A DNA stretch of 64,000 bases from Saksenaea vasiformis B4078 (lineage: Eukaryota; Mucoromycota; Mucoromycetes; Mucorales; Saksenaeaceae), in assembly GCA_000697055.1 (NCBI GenBank), contig JNDT01001815.1, forward strand, positions 57,228 through 121,227. Reading direction: 5' to 3'. The position numbers and the translations under genes were made by a program. The notes under the pieces are model-generated. The model searched no databases. It was not told the DNA's origin and saw nothing but the letters and a program-made list of their open reading frames with translations. Below, one piece after another: positions 1 to 13,330 of this stretch. The first letter of the stretch is position 1; each line of letters begins with the position of its first letter.

Positions 1-1
1 G

Positions 2-645
2 GACGAAGACCATCCCTATTCATTGCACGAGCTTGGCCTTGCGTATGAAAAGGAGGGTATACCATCTGTTATTCCCGATGTAAATTACGCGCGTGACCTA
101 TTTACACAGGCTGCCCAGTACGGATATGCACCATCCCAGTTCAAATTAGGCCTTGCATATGAAAATGGACTTTTAAATTGCCCGGTTGATCCCCGAAGAT
201 CTATAGCATGGTACTCAAAGGCCGCGGAACAAGGTCATTTGGAGTCAGAGCTTGCCGTCTCTGGATGGTATCTCACCGGAGCTGACGGTATCCTGAGACA
301 GAACGATGCAGAAGCCTACTTGTATGTTTTGACGCCTTTTTGTTCAGCGTGATAAACTGACTCCATACCATGAAAAATAGGTGGGCTCGCAAAGCTGCAG
401 ATAAAGGCTACGCAAAAGCAGAGTATGCTGTTGGGTATTACACTGAGACAGGTATCGGAGTACGACAAAATCTGGATGAAGCAAAGAAATGGTACATGCG
501 AGCAGCAGCGCAAAACAACCGCCGGGCTATGCAAAGATTGACCGAGTTAAAAAAGTTTGGTAACGCTCGACCACAGCAGCGCCAGAAACACACAAGAACG
601 GCGGATGGTAGCGCGCCCAAGGACTCGGACTGTACCATCATGTGA
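2..645 (+). CDS. Sel1-repeat protein, Skt5/Chs4-type chitin synthase activator (5' end missing)
   Basis: The reading frame is already open at the left edge, so this is only the C-terminal part. Two exons, 2-321 and 381-645, join through a 59-bp GT-AG intron and rebuild an uninterrupted Sel1 repeat (AEAYLWARKAADKG). At least four Sel1-like units are visible, with the usual A-x-x-W/Y-x-x-KAA-x-x-G spacing. A low-complexity basic tail of about 30 residues follows and ends in Cys-Thr-Ile-Met, a CaaX prenylation box. Sel1 repeats plus a C-terminal CaaX is the architecture of Skt5/Chs4, which recruits and activates chitin synthase at the septum and growing tip; a farnesyl group would anchor it to membrane. 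The family call rests on architecture only, because the N-terminal half lies outside the window. It converges on the TCP11-family gene. Confidence 0.8.
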
Positions 646-850
646 ACACGAAAAGATCTTTTTTTTTTCTTTCTTTAACATAGTATTTTTTTTCCTTCGT
701 TGTTTGTTAGCCAGCATTTAACTTCTATACCTTAAGTCCACTTAAAACTAATCATTGATTTAACCAACCACCATTCACCCCCTTTCTGAAATTAAGTAAG
801 ACGAAATCTGTTGGAAACATATATACAGTATCAAAATGTCAAAAGGATTT

Positions 851-3737
851 CTAAAGCAGCTTCAACTCGTCACGTATGATATCATCATACCAAGAAGCAT
901 ACACCTGCCGATGGTGTCTCACAAGCACCAACAGACGAGCACACAAGTCCTTCAGCGTTGTGCGTACATTATCAAGGCCATAACTCGTCAGCATCTCGCG
1001 ACTGGCAAACTGGCCTGTCTGCAGCTGGGAGCGTATGACAGAGCCGACGCGACGGGCCAATAACGAATAGACGGTGTCATTATGCGATAGCATTTTGTCG
1101 ACCATGTTTCGGATCATCGGCCGTCTTTCCGCGCTGATATTCACGTTCCGCTCAATTTCCGCTGCAAGGTGATCAATGTCTGTACTGTGATCTTGTAGCA
1201 TCACAAATAATTTATCAGCAAGTGCATCCAAATTGGCCGATGATCCAAAGTTTTTGGCTAACATGACGAGTGCAGCAACCATTGTTGCGGCTTGTGTCTC
1301 GTTCTGATAAGCGGCTAAACGGTCCACGTCCAACAAGATCGTTTCGGGACAAGTAGCGCGCGTGCAGAGTTCAGCTGAGGTTAAAATGGACACAAACGCA
1401 TCATTGACGATCATGGCGGGCGTTGGCTTGTTCTTTTCAGGGCTGACACCTTCCGGATTGCGCTGTACTGCCACCTCACACAGGCGGCGGGTTGCGCTCT
1501 GGAGCCAGCTGCGAGTCTTAGCCAATCCCACGTTTCCTTGCTGAAGCGCTTCAGCAAATTTGGCCCGTTCATATTCAACTGCAATAGGAATCAGGTGAGG
1601 TCGCAGTGCACGCAGACGAAAGTTGATAAGATCAAATGACATCTCTTCCAGCGTTTCAAGAATACCCCGAATTTGTTGGACGTTGCTCTCTCTTTGGCCT
1701 ATTTCTTGTATAGCTTGGTCTCTTACCGGCGCGCAGATTTGTCGCATTACATCCAACACATAGCGAAGCGTATTCTCCAAATCAAATGCATTCACCTTTG
1801 TTTGTTGTTCAATCAAATCAATATCCAACACTTCGCTGATATTTTGATGCAGCGTCGATTCCGGCCGTACCAACGGCAGCAAACGCTTCGGAAGACGTTA
1901 TTTTTCTGACCCAAGCGGAGATCTTCTCACTTACCTCGCGGATATCGCGCATCAATGTCGGCAATGAACGATCAGGATGGCCATGCTGAAGATCATCTGC
2001 CACTTGGTCGAAAAATGCCTTCGTCGCGATTTGTCGTACTTGTTCTTCAAGCTTTGTTTGTGATTGATGTTTTTGGATCTTAAAATTTGGATCCATGATG
2101 ATTTCATGTGCAAGCTGTTCGTTGGATATACCAGATGCCGGTGCATAACCGCTTAGTAATCGAGTGAGTTGTTCGGGACTGACTTGCGGTCCTTGGTCGC
2201 GATTGTCTGGAAGTTTCTCAGGACGAGGCGTTGGTGATGGTGGTACGGATGCAGGTTGGTTGTCGCCCAACTCGGAAAGTAGTGCTTTTTCCGCCTCAGC
2301 TAATTGCTCCAACGCAGTCTTCCCTCCGAGCTTATACATGCGTGCTTTGACTTGGTTTAACTGTTCGTCAAGCTGGGCGCCGACGCCTTCCGTGTCGCCT
2401 TGGTCGGTTAACGTCTGCTTCAGTCTGAGCAATTCAAGATAGTAGGATGACATGTTCGCCAACAACTGTTTCATGTCTTTGGATTTCCATGACTCAAACA
2501 ATGCATAAAACGTGTTCCAGCATTCCTCCAACGCCAATCTCGCAGATGACCGAGCTTGCACACTTTGAGAATCTAACCATTTCTCAAAGTGCTGAAGTAC
2601 TTGCTTGGCAGCTGATATAAGTTCCTGTAAGTCATCCATAATAGAAAAAGATAGAAAAAAAAACGGGGTTTAGAATCCTGTGATCTATTCTGCGCGTGGA
2701 CCTTCTTCTCTGCACAAGGTCGGAGGATCAAATGACAAGCATACCTGTTCTTCTGCGACTTGTGCATCCTGGAAGACTTCGTGAGGGCACATGAGCATCA
2801 TGTAAGCACTGAGGAAGACACGTGCCTTCTTCAGGCTATCTTTGACGGGTAGCCCCAAGGCCATACGGAGGAGTCGGGCAGCGACTTGGATGACTTCCTT
2901 TTGACGCAAGAGCTTTACCAATTGATTGAACTGAAGCCAGGTGTCAGGTGACGACGACTTGGGAAGACCAAGTTTGTCAAACGTACGACGAAGCGTCGCT
3001 AGGGATGGTTTGTGTTTTTCCAAAGACGGACTTGCTCGTTCAGATGGCCGGGAGCATTTCTTTCTATCTTGCTTAGGGGGTAGTTTTAAATTGACGTCTG
3101 TCACAAAGATCCTCGATTTAGGAAGTCTCAACATGTTCAACCGTCTGGCTTGACTTTCTTCAAGACGACTTTCCAAAGCAAGCCTTAGTTTTTCTGCAGC
3201 ATAAAGAAATAAAAGATTCTTAGCGTCACCGATTTATCCATAGGATCAATATGGATTACCTTGTTCGGCTTCAAAACGCCGATTATTTTGCCGTGCAATT
3301 ACTTTTGCCCGTTCAACCAACTCTTTGCTGGCTGCTCGACGCTGCTCAATATGATGGTTTCGTTTCAGTTCGGCTTCTTTGAGTGAATGAAGGATCATCA
3401 ATCGACGCTTCTCCTTTCGAGCCTTGACTTCTTCGACTACTTTTTGGATTTCCAAAAACTTTTGGCTCAACTTCTGGCGTCTTGCTTCCAGAAGCGCTTC
3501 CCTCTTGAGTTCGGCAGCCTCTAGGCTACTCATTGAATTATTCATACGTAAGAAACGTTGCTCAAGGTGAAATGGCTTTTTGGATGCGTGTCGTAGCGAC
3601 ATAGAATCCACAATATAAAATCCTGAGACAGTCTGTTCCATTAAGGGGAAAGAAGATGGGTCTCGCTGTGCGGCCGACGAAATCGAACATAAAAATGACG
3701 GACCAGCATGAAATCTTGTGACCATTTCCTTTTTCAT
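851..3737 (-). CDS. TCP11/Sok1-family protein
   Basis: Four exons on the minus strand: 3737-3260, 3193-2745, 2624-1935 and 1885-851, with introns of 66, 120 and 49 bp. All have GT-AG ends and consistent phase, giving about 883 aa, close to yeast Sok1. The N-terminus is a long Arg/Lys/Glu-rich helix, probably coiled coil (about residues 60-180). The centre and C-terminus carry the TCP11 block, with EVLDIDLIEQQ soon after the third intron. TCP11 proteins act around cAMP/PKA signalling; yeast SOK1 is a high-copy suppressor of PKA loss. No catalytic motif is visible. The start is uncertain: ATG 3737 was chosen because a strong acceptor-like tract (poly-pyrimidine plus TAG) lies just upstream, so an extra 5' exon is possible. 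An internal Met near 3543 is the alternative. Confidence 0.82.
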
Positions 3738-4899
3738 GGTAAGGCCTCCTCTAGGAAAAAAAAAAGAAGAGAAGATAGCTGCAACCCTCATTTTCGGTGA
3801 ATGCTCTTCTTTTAGCGTACATGTTTGATGAATTAGGTGCATCCTCCGATTAAGGACCGAACTACTTTTTGCTTTTATTCTTACTCTTCTTACTATCATG
3901 ATTTCCTTTTATGAAAAACTGTGGCTGTAATTAAAGCGGATTGTGATCCTGATTCAATTTTCTTACCAAGCCCTTCCTTCCTCACGTGAAGGACTGGACA
4001 AATTTAGCTTTGTGGCGTACTTCATATTCATGGATGAAACTTTGAAGACAAACAAGAAGAGCAGTTGTGGTACAAATTATGGGAGGTGATCCCACGGGAC
4101 AAAAAGGAGGTGAACATCTCGCTGCGCACCGTATATTACTTGCTCCTTCTAAGCACCTTGATTATCTCGGTCAACCTCGCATAGCGGCACATGAACGATG
4201 GACAGGCAAGATCTAACCATTGCTCACACATCTACTTCATTCTATGTTCTCTTTCGGCTGACTGCTTCTCCCGAGGACGACATGGCCTAAAGACTTTGTA
4301 CTCGCGCACATTTCTGCAGTAGTCAATGCACATGACCAGCAATATCTTTGCATCCTACCGTAATGCGTACATATTTGCATTGTTATGCACAAATGATATC
4401 ATAAATCTTTTGTTCGATAATACTAAAGTTGTCGTATCCCATAACCTCCATTACAAAGAGGCCGCCTGCATAGCAACTTTATAAACTGTAGCTTATACTT
4501 GTTCGTAATCACCTAGCAGGATCTAACAAACCTGAACATCTGTGCTTAGCATCTGCTCAGCTGCTGTTCTTCAACACGCGTTCAATATATTACGACCAAT
4601 CAGATCAGTTGCATGTTTCGGCGATTGACTAAGATACACTATCAATAGCGCCATATCGCTGTAAACACATAGATATGGTACTTAAAGTAATACAAGGTGA
4701 ACGTTGTGTATGGAGATGACATTTACAATGTCAGGCAAACGTAAAGGTAGAAAGACAAAGTTGCATCGTTGATCCGTCATATTGTCCCGAATACATCTGC
4801 GTCTCTCATATTGCTTCCGTTATCCTTGTTTGACGAAAAACGATCCCATAATATCCCGCATTCTTGGTACCCCAGCTCCCTGTATTAAGCTACAACATT
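3738..4899. other. Intergenic region, no gene recognised
   Basis: No long frame, splice-consistent exon chain or RNA motif was found over about 1.1 kb. A short hydrophobic reading near 4065-4185 is open on the plus strand but has no usable start and a stop just upstream. The part next to 3737 is the likely promoter of the TCP11-family gene. Confidence 0.5.
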
Positions 4900-5740
4900 T
4901 TTGAATAGTTGATTTCGCTATGCCATTATCTGATGTCAAACGCTTTAGTTTGTGGAGGCCTTCAACTTTAAAATATATTTTTATTGGCTTATGGAACGAA
5001 TTCCTTCTCCACCGAGTCCGTCCGTCTTCTGCGAGCCGCGTCTATGACACGCTGTTAAAGTTACATATGCTGTCGAACGTCCTCATTGTAGAGAAAAAAT
5101 GTTCGATTGATTCGGTCTGCCTAAAATGATCGATCTCCATCAGGCGGTATACGACATCATGGTGAAGATCTAAGCAAAACTTGTACAGTCGTACCTTTGT
5201 ACAAGTATGCCGGCAGTGACAAGTAATTCTCGTTCTTCCTGTTCACTGTCAAGCGCATGATCCGGCATGCACTTGAGCTCGTTCCCAAGCTTTACAAGAT
5301 CACGATATATGCCAAGGCGCCTAGTATTCGGTCTTTTTATCTCACAAGCGGTCAACTCCGCACAGTTCTTCGACACGGTGATATCAGGCCTCAGACCTAC
5401 TAGAACAGGATCAGGTCTCTTAAAGACCATACCTAATCCGACCCGCATTTTTTCGACTCATACCTTGCATAACCGCACACCCACCGAAACTGCCCTAAAC
5501 CTTATTGATCTCCAGGCCGGGAATTTGGTATGGCTCCAATTTTTGATATGGCTTCTAAGAAAAAGGAACCTTCTGAAATCCTTTGCAGCTGCTATGGACA
5601 ATACAGTGAGCTGCAGTGAATTGGTGAGAAAGGAAATGAGACAGTTGAGCATTTTCGCTCACGCAGTCATAGAGTATCCTTTGCGGCCGTCGAATATCTT
5701 CACTGCCGGCATCAGGCTGCTGTCTGTGAACATAGCTGGA
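4900..5740 (-). pseudogene. Degenerate coding relic of unknown family
   Basis: The clearest remnant is the open frame 5448-5170, which contains RPDITVSKN followed by ACEIKRPN and LVKLGNEL. This D...E-x-K arrangement recalls, but does not prove, a PD-(D/E)xK-like fold. Upstream (about 5740-5460) the sense continues in other frames broken by stops, including one readable as DCVSENAQLSHFLSHQF. Downstream the sense resumes in another frame after the stop at 5170 (LDLHHDVVYRLMEIDHF). At least two frameshifts and several stops are needed to read it through, so it is inactive. I recall similar fragments from Mucorales genomes, but that is memory and not a search result. Confidence 0.45.
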
Positions 5741-5795
5741 TATGTAAATCAAAGCAAAGTAGACTTCTCATAAAATGTCGTCAAAGTTCCCTGAG

Positions 5796-5797
<2 letters not shown>

Positions 5798-5828
<31 letters not shown>
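5798..5828. repeat. 31-bp poly-A homopolymer
   Basis: Uninterrupted run of 31 A, the longest homopolymer in the window. No coding remnant ends directly at it on the plus strand, so a retroposed 3' tail cannot be shown. It may be a slippage product and its exact length is unsafe in an assembly. Confidence 0.9.
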
Positions 5829-5830
<2 letters not shown>

Positions 5831-7960
5831 GGCACATGGTGACGACAGGCGCGGTGACATAGCGAATGTCGAGCGCCTGTTTCAAGTCAACCGGATAACG
5901 CTGCAAACTTTACAGTGCGCAGCGAGTGCCTGGTGCTCAGTAATGTCAACTTGAAATTCATAGGGTGGTACCTTGTCTTACACAGTTGCACTGATAGTGC
6001 GTCTTCCGCTGGACTAGGTGGGTGCAAACTATCATGGTTTGGTGGGGGTCGCTACTCAACACGAATTCTGTAAAAACGTACATGACGAAAAGATATATGC
6101 ATGCATGATTTTACGTCAATCTGATAGAGTAATTACTGATTCAGTGGGTTTCGAGACTCAGAAATGATGCCACCAACCGTATGCCACAAACTACCGTAAC
6201 GTAAAAGTCGTATGCATACCAAGAGAAAAATTGTCGAAGTCTATGGATATCTATTTGTCACTTTTCGGATTGGGAGATGATCTTCTATCCACATAATTTC
6301 TGGATAAACCCCTTATCTCCGTTATTACGGGATCCTTTGTCCAAAACTTATCAAATCCGTGGAACGTAATTGAGGTTTTCCAGGCAGATCAACTAAAAAT
6401 GGAAAAAAAAAACTGATTTTGCACAGCTGAAGTGAACCAAACTTTCAGATGCATCGTCTAATTCATTACTTAGGAAGGAAGTCCTAAATATGACCCAACG
6501 CATTGAGTTAGTAATTTGAAATATGAGGTTTCTAAAGAGAAACAGAAAAAACGTCAGAAAAGGAGTCTCTGTCTTGTAAGCAGCTATCAGCACGGGCCCA
6601 TACGCCTAACATTATCCGTTGTCCTTTAACTAGCCAGTAGCCTCGTCTCGTTGACATTAAACAGAGCGAAGTCTCATTGCACTTGGCGATTTTACTTTAT
6701 CTATATGACGAAACAGAGTCGTTTCTTTCAGAATGTCGATTGTCTGTTAGCTTTGCTTGGTCGTATTCGCTGGCTTGGGAGCGCATCATGGATCAGCTTT
6801 ACGCAATCCTATTGGGCGAAAATTAATGAGTTATTTTGCATTACTAAGGGGGCCCGCGCTAAGTGTATATGTATATTCGGTTTTTCAGCTTCGTTTTTTT
6901 GTATGAGTAAGCCTCAAACCGACGGTGCTGTACCGCAGAACCAAACGTAAGCTACCCTCTGCAGGGCATCCGTTTCAGCCATGATCTATACGCTTCATTT
7001 CGGAGAGAAAGAGGGGAACCCCATTTTTTTTTGCTGGACTTGAAAAGAGAAGTGAACTGTGGCTGTCGACATTGGCAGACGTTGGTGCGTTTCCTTAAAT
7101 ACATGTTCACCCGCGACTCGTTTATGCCGGCGCCACATTATTAAGTTTTGATTGGGTGCATGCACATTTTAATGAAGTAGCAACCCATCTGTGGTACGTT
7201 ATAAGCAAAGGTGAACCTTGTGTACCACCGGTGCTATGTCAGGATCGACCACCAGGGTCAATATGCACCATTTTGGGATCAATTCGGGTGTTGTAAGCTC
7301 AGACATTGAAGCACGCTAGAAAAAGTACAAAAACGGGGTCTGATAACTCAGCTAGCGGATCGGAAGATATTGATTATCCAGGGAAAAAAAAAGTTGATGG
7401 TAATTTATCAGTCCCACTCCTCAATAAGTGGCTGTCCAGTGGCATTATAGACATTGGTACGCTAGCTGTTGAGAAAAAGGAACTTACATGCCGTTTTGCA
7501 ACACGTGCTGTCCCTTCCGGTGTTACAGTCGTGAACGGCTTCCTGGTTTTGGTTACCGAATTTACTCCGACATAGATCCCACGGAAGCTGTTCAACCAAA
7601 CGGGTAAGGTCGGTAGGAACAATTAAGGAGCCATTGCTATCAAACAGATCTGTTTTGCCCGAAAATCTTTTTTCAATGAAATCCGTCACGATAGCAAACA
7701 GAGAACAAGGAAACGCGGATAGGGTTCCCCTCAAATTCACATCAAACCTAAACGGTCTCACAAGACAGGCTCGGTACAACGTTCGATCAAAAGCAATGCG
7801 ACCACGGTGTAATGTTTGGTACGGGTAGAGCGGGATCTTGTGTCATCTCAGCGAAACACTCGTCCGCTGACCTCATTTATATTCGTGCAGAGAGAACGCC
7901 TATTTTTTATTTTCTTCCTCAGCATGTGATACGCGCCTCTTCTCTCTGATCTTTTCACTC
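5829..7960. other. Intergenic region with weak ORF only
   Basis: No recognisable gene over about 2.1 kb. A 105-codon minus frame (7779-7462) and an 89-codon plus frame (7306-7575) overlap. The minus frame has plausible composition but no motif I recognise, and no splice partners were found. The last 150 bp is the likely promoter of the sugar kinase gene that starts at 7961. Confidence 0.45.
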
Positions 7961-9445
7961 ATGGTCTTGTCATTCACAAAGAAATCCCGGAGTAAAACTG
8001 ACTCATCTGATCCATCGTCTTTCTCGTCATTTCGTACACCTTCCCGATCTAATTCCTGGGAACATTTGCCGAGCCTGATCCTTAATGACAATTCAAGCAA
8101 CAAGCCGGTCAATGTTCTTCTCGTAGGCCAGATTTATCAGGACACCATTCTTGTAATGGATTGTTTTCCAGAAGAGGATACAAAACGTCGTGCAGAATCG
8201 ATGGAACAACGACGCGGAGGGAACAGTGCGAACACAGCTGAAGTCTTGTCGCAATTTCCCAGGGTCAATGTATGGTTGATGTCTGCGATTGGTCCAAAAG
8301 AGACAACAGGGTAGGACTTCCACGCTCTCTTTCTCAGCTCTTGTTGATTTGATCTAAATATTTTAGTCCGTTGATATCTCAACTGGAAGCAAGGGGGATA
8401 AATACAACAACCTGCATCAACCGTAAAACGCCCACACCATCATCCTATATTATTCAAAGCAAAGAGACCGGATCAAGGACCATTATCTCATGTACAAAGT
8501 AAGATAGTTCTAATGGAATAGCGCTCTGACCACCTATTAGCACCGAGGAGATCAGTCGAGAAGAATTCGCGCGTAAATTTGAGATGGCCACTATTCAAAA
8601 AACACTGGATTTTGATCCAGTAGTACCATTCTCTTGGGTCCATTTTGAAGGTCGAAACATTGATCAAACACTACAACAGATCGTGTGGCTTGAAGCAAAA
8701 GCGACAAGAGAAGGATGGCGATCTCATTTGAGAATTTCCGTTGAACTGGAAAAGCCCGACAGAGAAAACATAGATCTACTTATGCCAAAGGGTGACGTTG
8801 TTTTCTTTTCTAAACTATTTGCCCAACGAAGAGGTTATGTGCATCCCAAGGACTTTTTAAAAGACATGATGTCAAAATGTAAACCCAAGTAAGTTAGCTA
8901 TTCACTGTCTTTAACGCGTTTCTAAAACTCATGTTTCATTAAGGGCTATCTTGTTTTGTACTTGGGGGGCTCAAGGTGCTACATGCGTACAGGCAGGTCC
9001 ACGTCCTGAATTCCTGCATGCTTCGGCCTTGCCTATTCATCAAGTGGTGGACTCTGTTGGAGCTGGCGACACCTTTAATGCAGGTGTGATTTTTTGTCTC
9101 AGCCGGGGCCTCGGACTCTTGTCTGCGTTAAAATTTTCTTGCGAGTTGGCAAGTCGTAAGGTGGCTCAGAACGGTTTTGATGGTTTACCCAAAGTTGTAT
9201 ACCGACTCTGGGAAGCATCTTTGGCCGCTACGACTACACCAACCAAACAAAAATCGGACGGTAGATGGTTGAGCATTGATGTAAAGAGGACAAACACATC
9301 ATCAAATTCAACAAAGTCAAAAACAGAAGACGATAGAGTGTCTACAACAACAACGGACGATCAAAGTGTTTCACGTCAATCGGTAGTGTCCAGTTATTCA
9401 TATTCATCCTCAGTGCCTTTTTTTACGGAGTTACAACAGATATAA
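7961..9445 (+). CDS. Ketohexokinase-like pfkB sugar kinase
   Basis: Four exons (7961-8310, 8367-8498, 8541-8888, 8944-9445) with introns of 56, 42 and 55 bp and matching phases give 443 aa. It would phosphorylate fructose or a related ketose with ATP in the cytosol. The order of motifs follows animal ketohexokinase: an N-terminal sugar-binding segment with RRGGNSANTAEVL, then WVHFEGRN, then VELEKP, then GDVVFFSK, and finally the pfkB signature DSVGAGDTFNAG, whose Asp is the catalytic base. Fungal ketohexokinase annotation is sparse, so the exact substrate is inferred. Relative to the roughly 300-aa human enzyme it has an extra N-terminal stretch of about 45 residues rich in Ser and Lys, and a C-terminal Ser/Thr-rich tail of about 80 residues. 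Both may be regulatory. All catalytic landmarks are intact. Confidence 0.88.
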
Positions 9446-10216
9446 ACAAAAGGATCTGCACGATCTGAGATTTTCCAGCAAATTTCTCTCAGCACAGATT
9501 CATGTCAGAAGTTGAAATTCCCATGCTTTCGTAACTGTATATCTAAATGGTCTCACAAACTTACCTTATTGGCAAAACAAATACTACGTTACAAGACGGT
9601 TTACCTGGCCAATGATTGCTTACTAGTGTCAGGTTGCTCGGATACAGGAGCATAGGAACTATGTATGGTCAACACAAGATGGAATTTGTACAGGAGAGGA
9701 AAAAAAAAAAAGCATGCCATTTGACGAACTGAACCTCAGGAGATTTGATACTCCCCTTAAATACAGCGCCGTTTGATTCTGAAATTAGTTACCATATCGA
9801 TAATCTAATTCGCCAAATAGATTCGCACTTGATGTGTTTGGCTAGAAAATTTGATCGCAAGTGTGAAGGGGTGTCGGTTCATCAGCTGATATTGGCACGA
9901 AGAAGATACACATGACCTTTTAACCAACTCCCCTTGAAATTGAAAGATGAAAGAAAAAAATTTCCTCAAGTAGCTTCCGGCATCTTCTACACTTCTTCCA
10001 GCCAAATAGGGGAAGTAGCTACAAAGACGTCATTCCCCCAAAGTCCGCTATTTTTAAAGGTCCACGACCAGAGAGGTATTTTTATTATTTTTCGCACCTT
10101 TTCACTTTTCCCTTTTTTTTACATTACTTCTACACCTCTACACCTCTACTTCTACACCTCTACCAATAAACCAATAGACACACAAACCACAAACACAATC
10201 TCCCATTTGACGATCT
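9446..10216. other. Intergenic region between two + strand kinase genes
   Basis: No coding signal. The 3' part (about 10080-10210) is strongly pyrimidine and CA/CT rich, with repeated CTACACCTCTAC-like units just before the start codon of the next gene. That is consistent with a promoter and 5' UTR. Confidence 0.5.
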
Positions 10217-12106
10217 ATGATTGAAGAATCTACACGTATACGAATGGCGGACATAAGTGCTCTGGATAGCTCTTCTGTTACTGAAACCACTAGAAAATCC
10301 CCCAAGGCAAGCGCTTTGACCGTAAAGGGAAATCGTTCTCTTCTTCTAACCGATTTGTATAGGTTGATCCGGATAAACCAGGTTCAAAGGCTTGCGCTGT
10401 GAGTCATCGAAGGCAGGCATCCAAGGGTCTTGGTATTTTGACCGACCCTGATTCGCTTAATAAGCGATTTACGGAAGGATCTAAAAATAACGCCTTTTTT
10501 CACGCGAGCGACATGCCGACGCCACGTCCACCACCATCGTTGCGCCAGGCTAACGTACCATTGTGCCGAAGCGAACCTAACGAAGATGACTCACAATCTT
10601 ATGCAAGTCGGCTGCGGACTGTTGTAGCCGCCAACCGGCTCACCACACCTACGGCTATCACCATCCATGCAGCTGGTGCTGCATCAGGTCCATCACCGAT
10701 TCCTAACTATCTACATGCAAAAGCATCCTCCACGACAGTCAACAGTAACCGTGCATTATCTTCTTCACCTCCGCCACCCCAGTCACCGGTCCGTCGATCA
10801 GGCTCGTACTCAGATGATGAAATCATGCCGTTACCCACACCGATGCCTGTTTCTTACTCTCCGACAGAACATTCGCATTATACCTTTTTAAAAGACAGGA
10901 TGAATTCATCACATTCTCCCGTCACACCGGAAGAAGCACCTTCCATAAGCATTCCTGTCCTTGCCGTATCACCCTCCTTTGCACCACTGACAGAAGACAA
11001 AATCCCTTCACTGTCAGAAGAACCCATGCTTGGAGATGTTGAGGACCCGACCTACCATCAAAAACGGTTACGGGATATACCAATGATACGCGAACAGAAG
11101 TTTGATGCAGCGCCGCCGATGCAATGTCCCGAGGAAGAAGATCTCGTGAATAAACAGCTCGATAAATATCGGATAAAAAAATTACTCGGAATTGGCGCAT
11201 TTTCAAAGGTGTACCTTGCAGATAACATGGAGAACGGGGAAAAATATGCAATCAAGGTTATTCAAAAAGAACGGATGATCAAAGACTCCCGGATGCGATC
11301 AAGTACTGAGCGCGAAGTCGGTATTCTTAAAGTAAGAACAAAAGATCCTGGTTTTTTTTGTTTTCAAAGAGCGAAGATTGACTCACACCTTGATGGTTTC
11401 AGTACATTCATCATCCGAACGTTGTTCAACTGGAAGCGACAATGGAAACAGAACGCAATCTTTGTATCGTTCTTGAGTACGCTCGCGGTGGCGAGCTGTT
11501 TGATTTTGTTCAACAAATGCATCACGATAAGCAACTAGACGAACGGCTCGTGAAGCAGACGTTTCTGAAGCTGGTAGAAGTGGTCCAGTGGATGCATCAA
11601 CACAATATCGTTCATCGCGATTTGAAACTGGAGAGTAAGTTAACTACTTGCTACGGATGATAGGGACTAAGCGAACCGCAGATATTCTGCTACACGTAAC
11701 AGACGACGGCACACCAGTCCTGAAGGTGACTGATTTTGGATTGGCACGTGTAATGGATCCAGAAGCACCGACGTTAACAACACGATGTGGAAGTGAAGAA
11801 TATGCTGCACCGGAGATAGTACAAGGTTTAGGCTATGACGGCCGGAAAACAGACATCTGGGCTCTCGGTATCATCTTGTACGCCTTACTTGTGGGCTATC
11901 TACCTTTCCGCTACAATCCAGAGAAGGGCGAACGGGTATCGCAACTCTTCTACCGTATCGTCAAAGCCGAAGTCAAGTGGCCTTCCAAGTCTTCCATTAG
12001 CAAAGAAGCAAAGCAAGTCGTAGAAAGCATTCTCGTTAGGAACCCCGACAAGCGCATCCAGTTGCAGGACATTACAAACCTTCCGTGGTTTGTAGAAACC
12101 GCCTAA
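10217..12106 (+). CDS. CAMK-type Ser/Thr protein kinase with long disordered N-terminus
   Basis: Four exons (10217-10321, 10363-11331, 11403-11634, 11682-12106) with introns of 41, 71 and 47 bp encode 576 aa. Residues 1-300 are Ser/Pro-rich and look disordered. The kinase domain covers about 300-575. The glycine loop is GIGAFSKV, the ATP lysine is in YAIKVI, the catalytic loop is HRDLKLEN (split by the third intron after the first base of the Asn codon), the Mg loop is DFG, and the activation segment ends GSEEYAAPE. The domain sits at the extreme C-terminus with no added tail. The HRDLKLEN/DFGLA combination and the peptide-lobe motif DIWALGIILYALLVGYLPF point to the CAMK/SNF1-like branch. I cannot assign an orthologue. 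ATG 10217 gives the longest frame; ATG 10244 is an alternative. Confidence 0.87.
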
Positions 12107-13330
12107 TCTATGTGTTATATTTAGCTATTATCTTTATTATTATTACTATCATCCCACTGTACATGTTTCCCATTTGACAACTGTATATTTTACCACCGAT
12201 GGACAGAGACGAGTTGAACTGACCATGCTGCGATTACTAAAAATCTACAAGCTAAAAAAAAAAAAACAAAAAAAAACAAATACGATCTGGCTGAAAACCT
12301 GATGCGCGTGTTTACGATGCATGACTTTAATAGCTTGCTCCATGTCGCGGTATGATGCGATTGAGCAACGGATAAATATTTGTGTGCTAAGCTATTGGTA
12401 AAAACTGGACAGCTAAAAGAACGCTACACTTTCTAGCTTAACCGTCCCGGCTTGCCACTTCTCAATGGGGCCCGAAAAGGGAAGAAATGGAATAGTACTT
12501 CCTTGAATTCAAGGATAAATTCTTCGATACGACTTGAGAATAAGACCATCAGACAATTCTAGCGAAAAACTGATTTAAATGATACATCCATCTACCGTCG
12601 CTGAATTCAGAATGCTGTCGCACTGGATTAAAGTTGTCCCCAAACCCGCTTTACGACCTAAACGAAACATACGTTTTTTATGGTTATGGGGGAATCTACC
12701 TTCTATCATTGGAATAAAGAGCGATGTTAAATCTGTCCTATTTCAAACGGCAATTTAGTCTTATTTTAGAGGATGGCATACTGGCTATGGATGGATTCAA
12801 TTTGTCGACATACAGCGTAACATCCACTTTCACCGTTTTCTGCGCTATACTCGCAGCTTTGCCCCTCAGCATCTCTATGGTGTGTGTTGTTGCATGAGTC
12901 ACGTCTTTACATATTCATACTTTGGGAGACAAATGTAACGAAGGCTTCTATTCAGGATCTGTATAGCAAATGATAGACAAGCATCGATGTATTTGAGATA
13001 TGGCCGATTATGTAGTTAAAATGGCTTTGTTAACTTCCACTAGGTCATATCGTCAAGAAAGTGGATATTCTCTGGTCCGCACGAGTTCTTTTTTTTTTTT
13101 TTTTTTTGGTTATGGTCTCTGTATGATGATGCATTAGCCACAATTGAGCAGGGGCTTCCGGTGCCTGAATTGGTGACCGATCGCCTACTGCTGCTTCGTT
13201 CAATTTCTTCATGAGTAGAGCTCTATCATTTTACTAAAAGCGCTTTTGAGCAGTACGTCTTCAGCTGTAGACGAGTTACCTTTTTTTTATTACTGTTTCT
13301 TCCAAGGAGCTTCAGCGGCATCTAGACCCC
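12107..13330. other. Intergenic region, no gene recognised
   Basis: AT-rich, with A-rich tracts near 12255-12280 and a 20+ bp T run near 13087-13109. No splice-consistent coding region or conserved motif was found. Confidence 0.55.

Noticed and set aside
4065..4185. Hydrophobic plus-strand reading that looks like a membrane helix
   Set aside because: It has an upstream stop, no start and no partner exon; too short to support.
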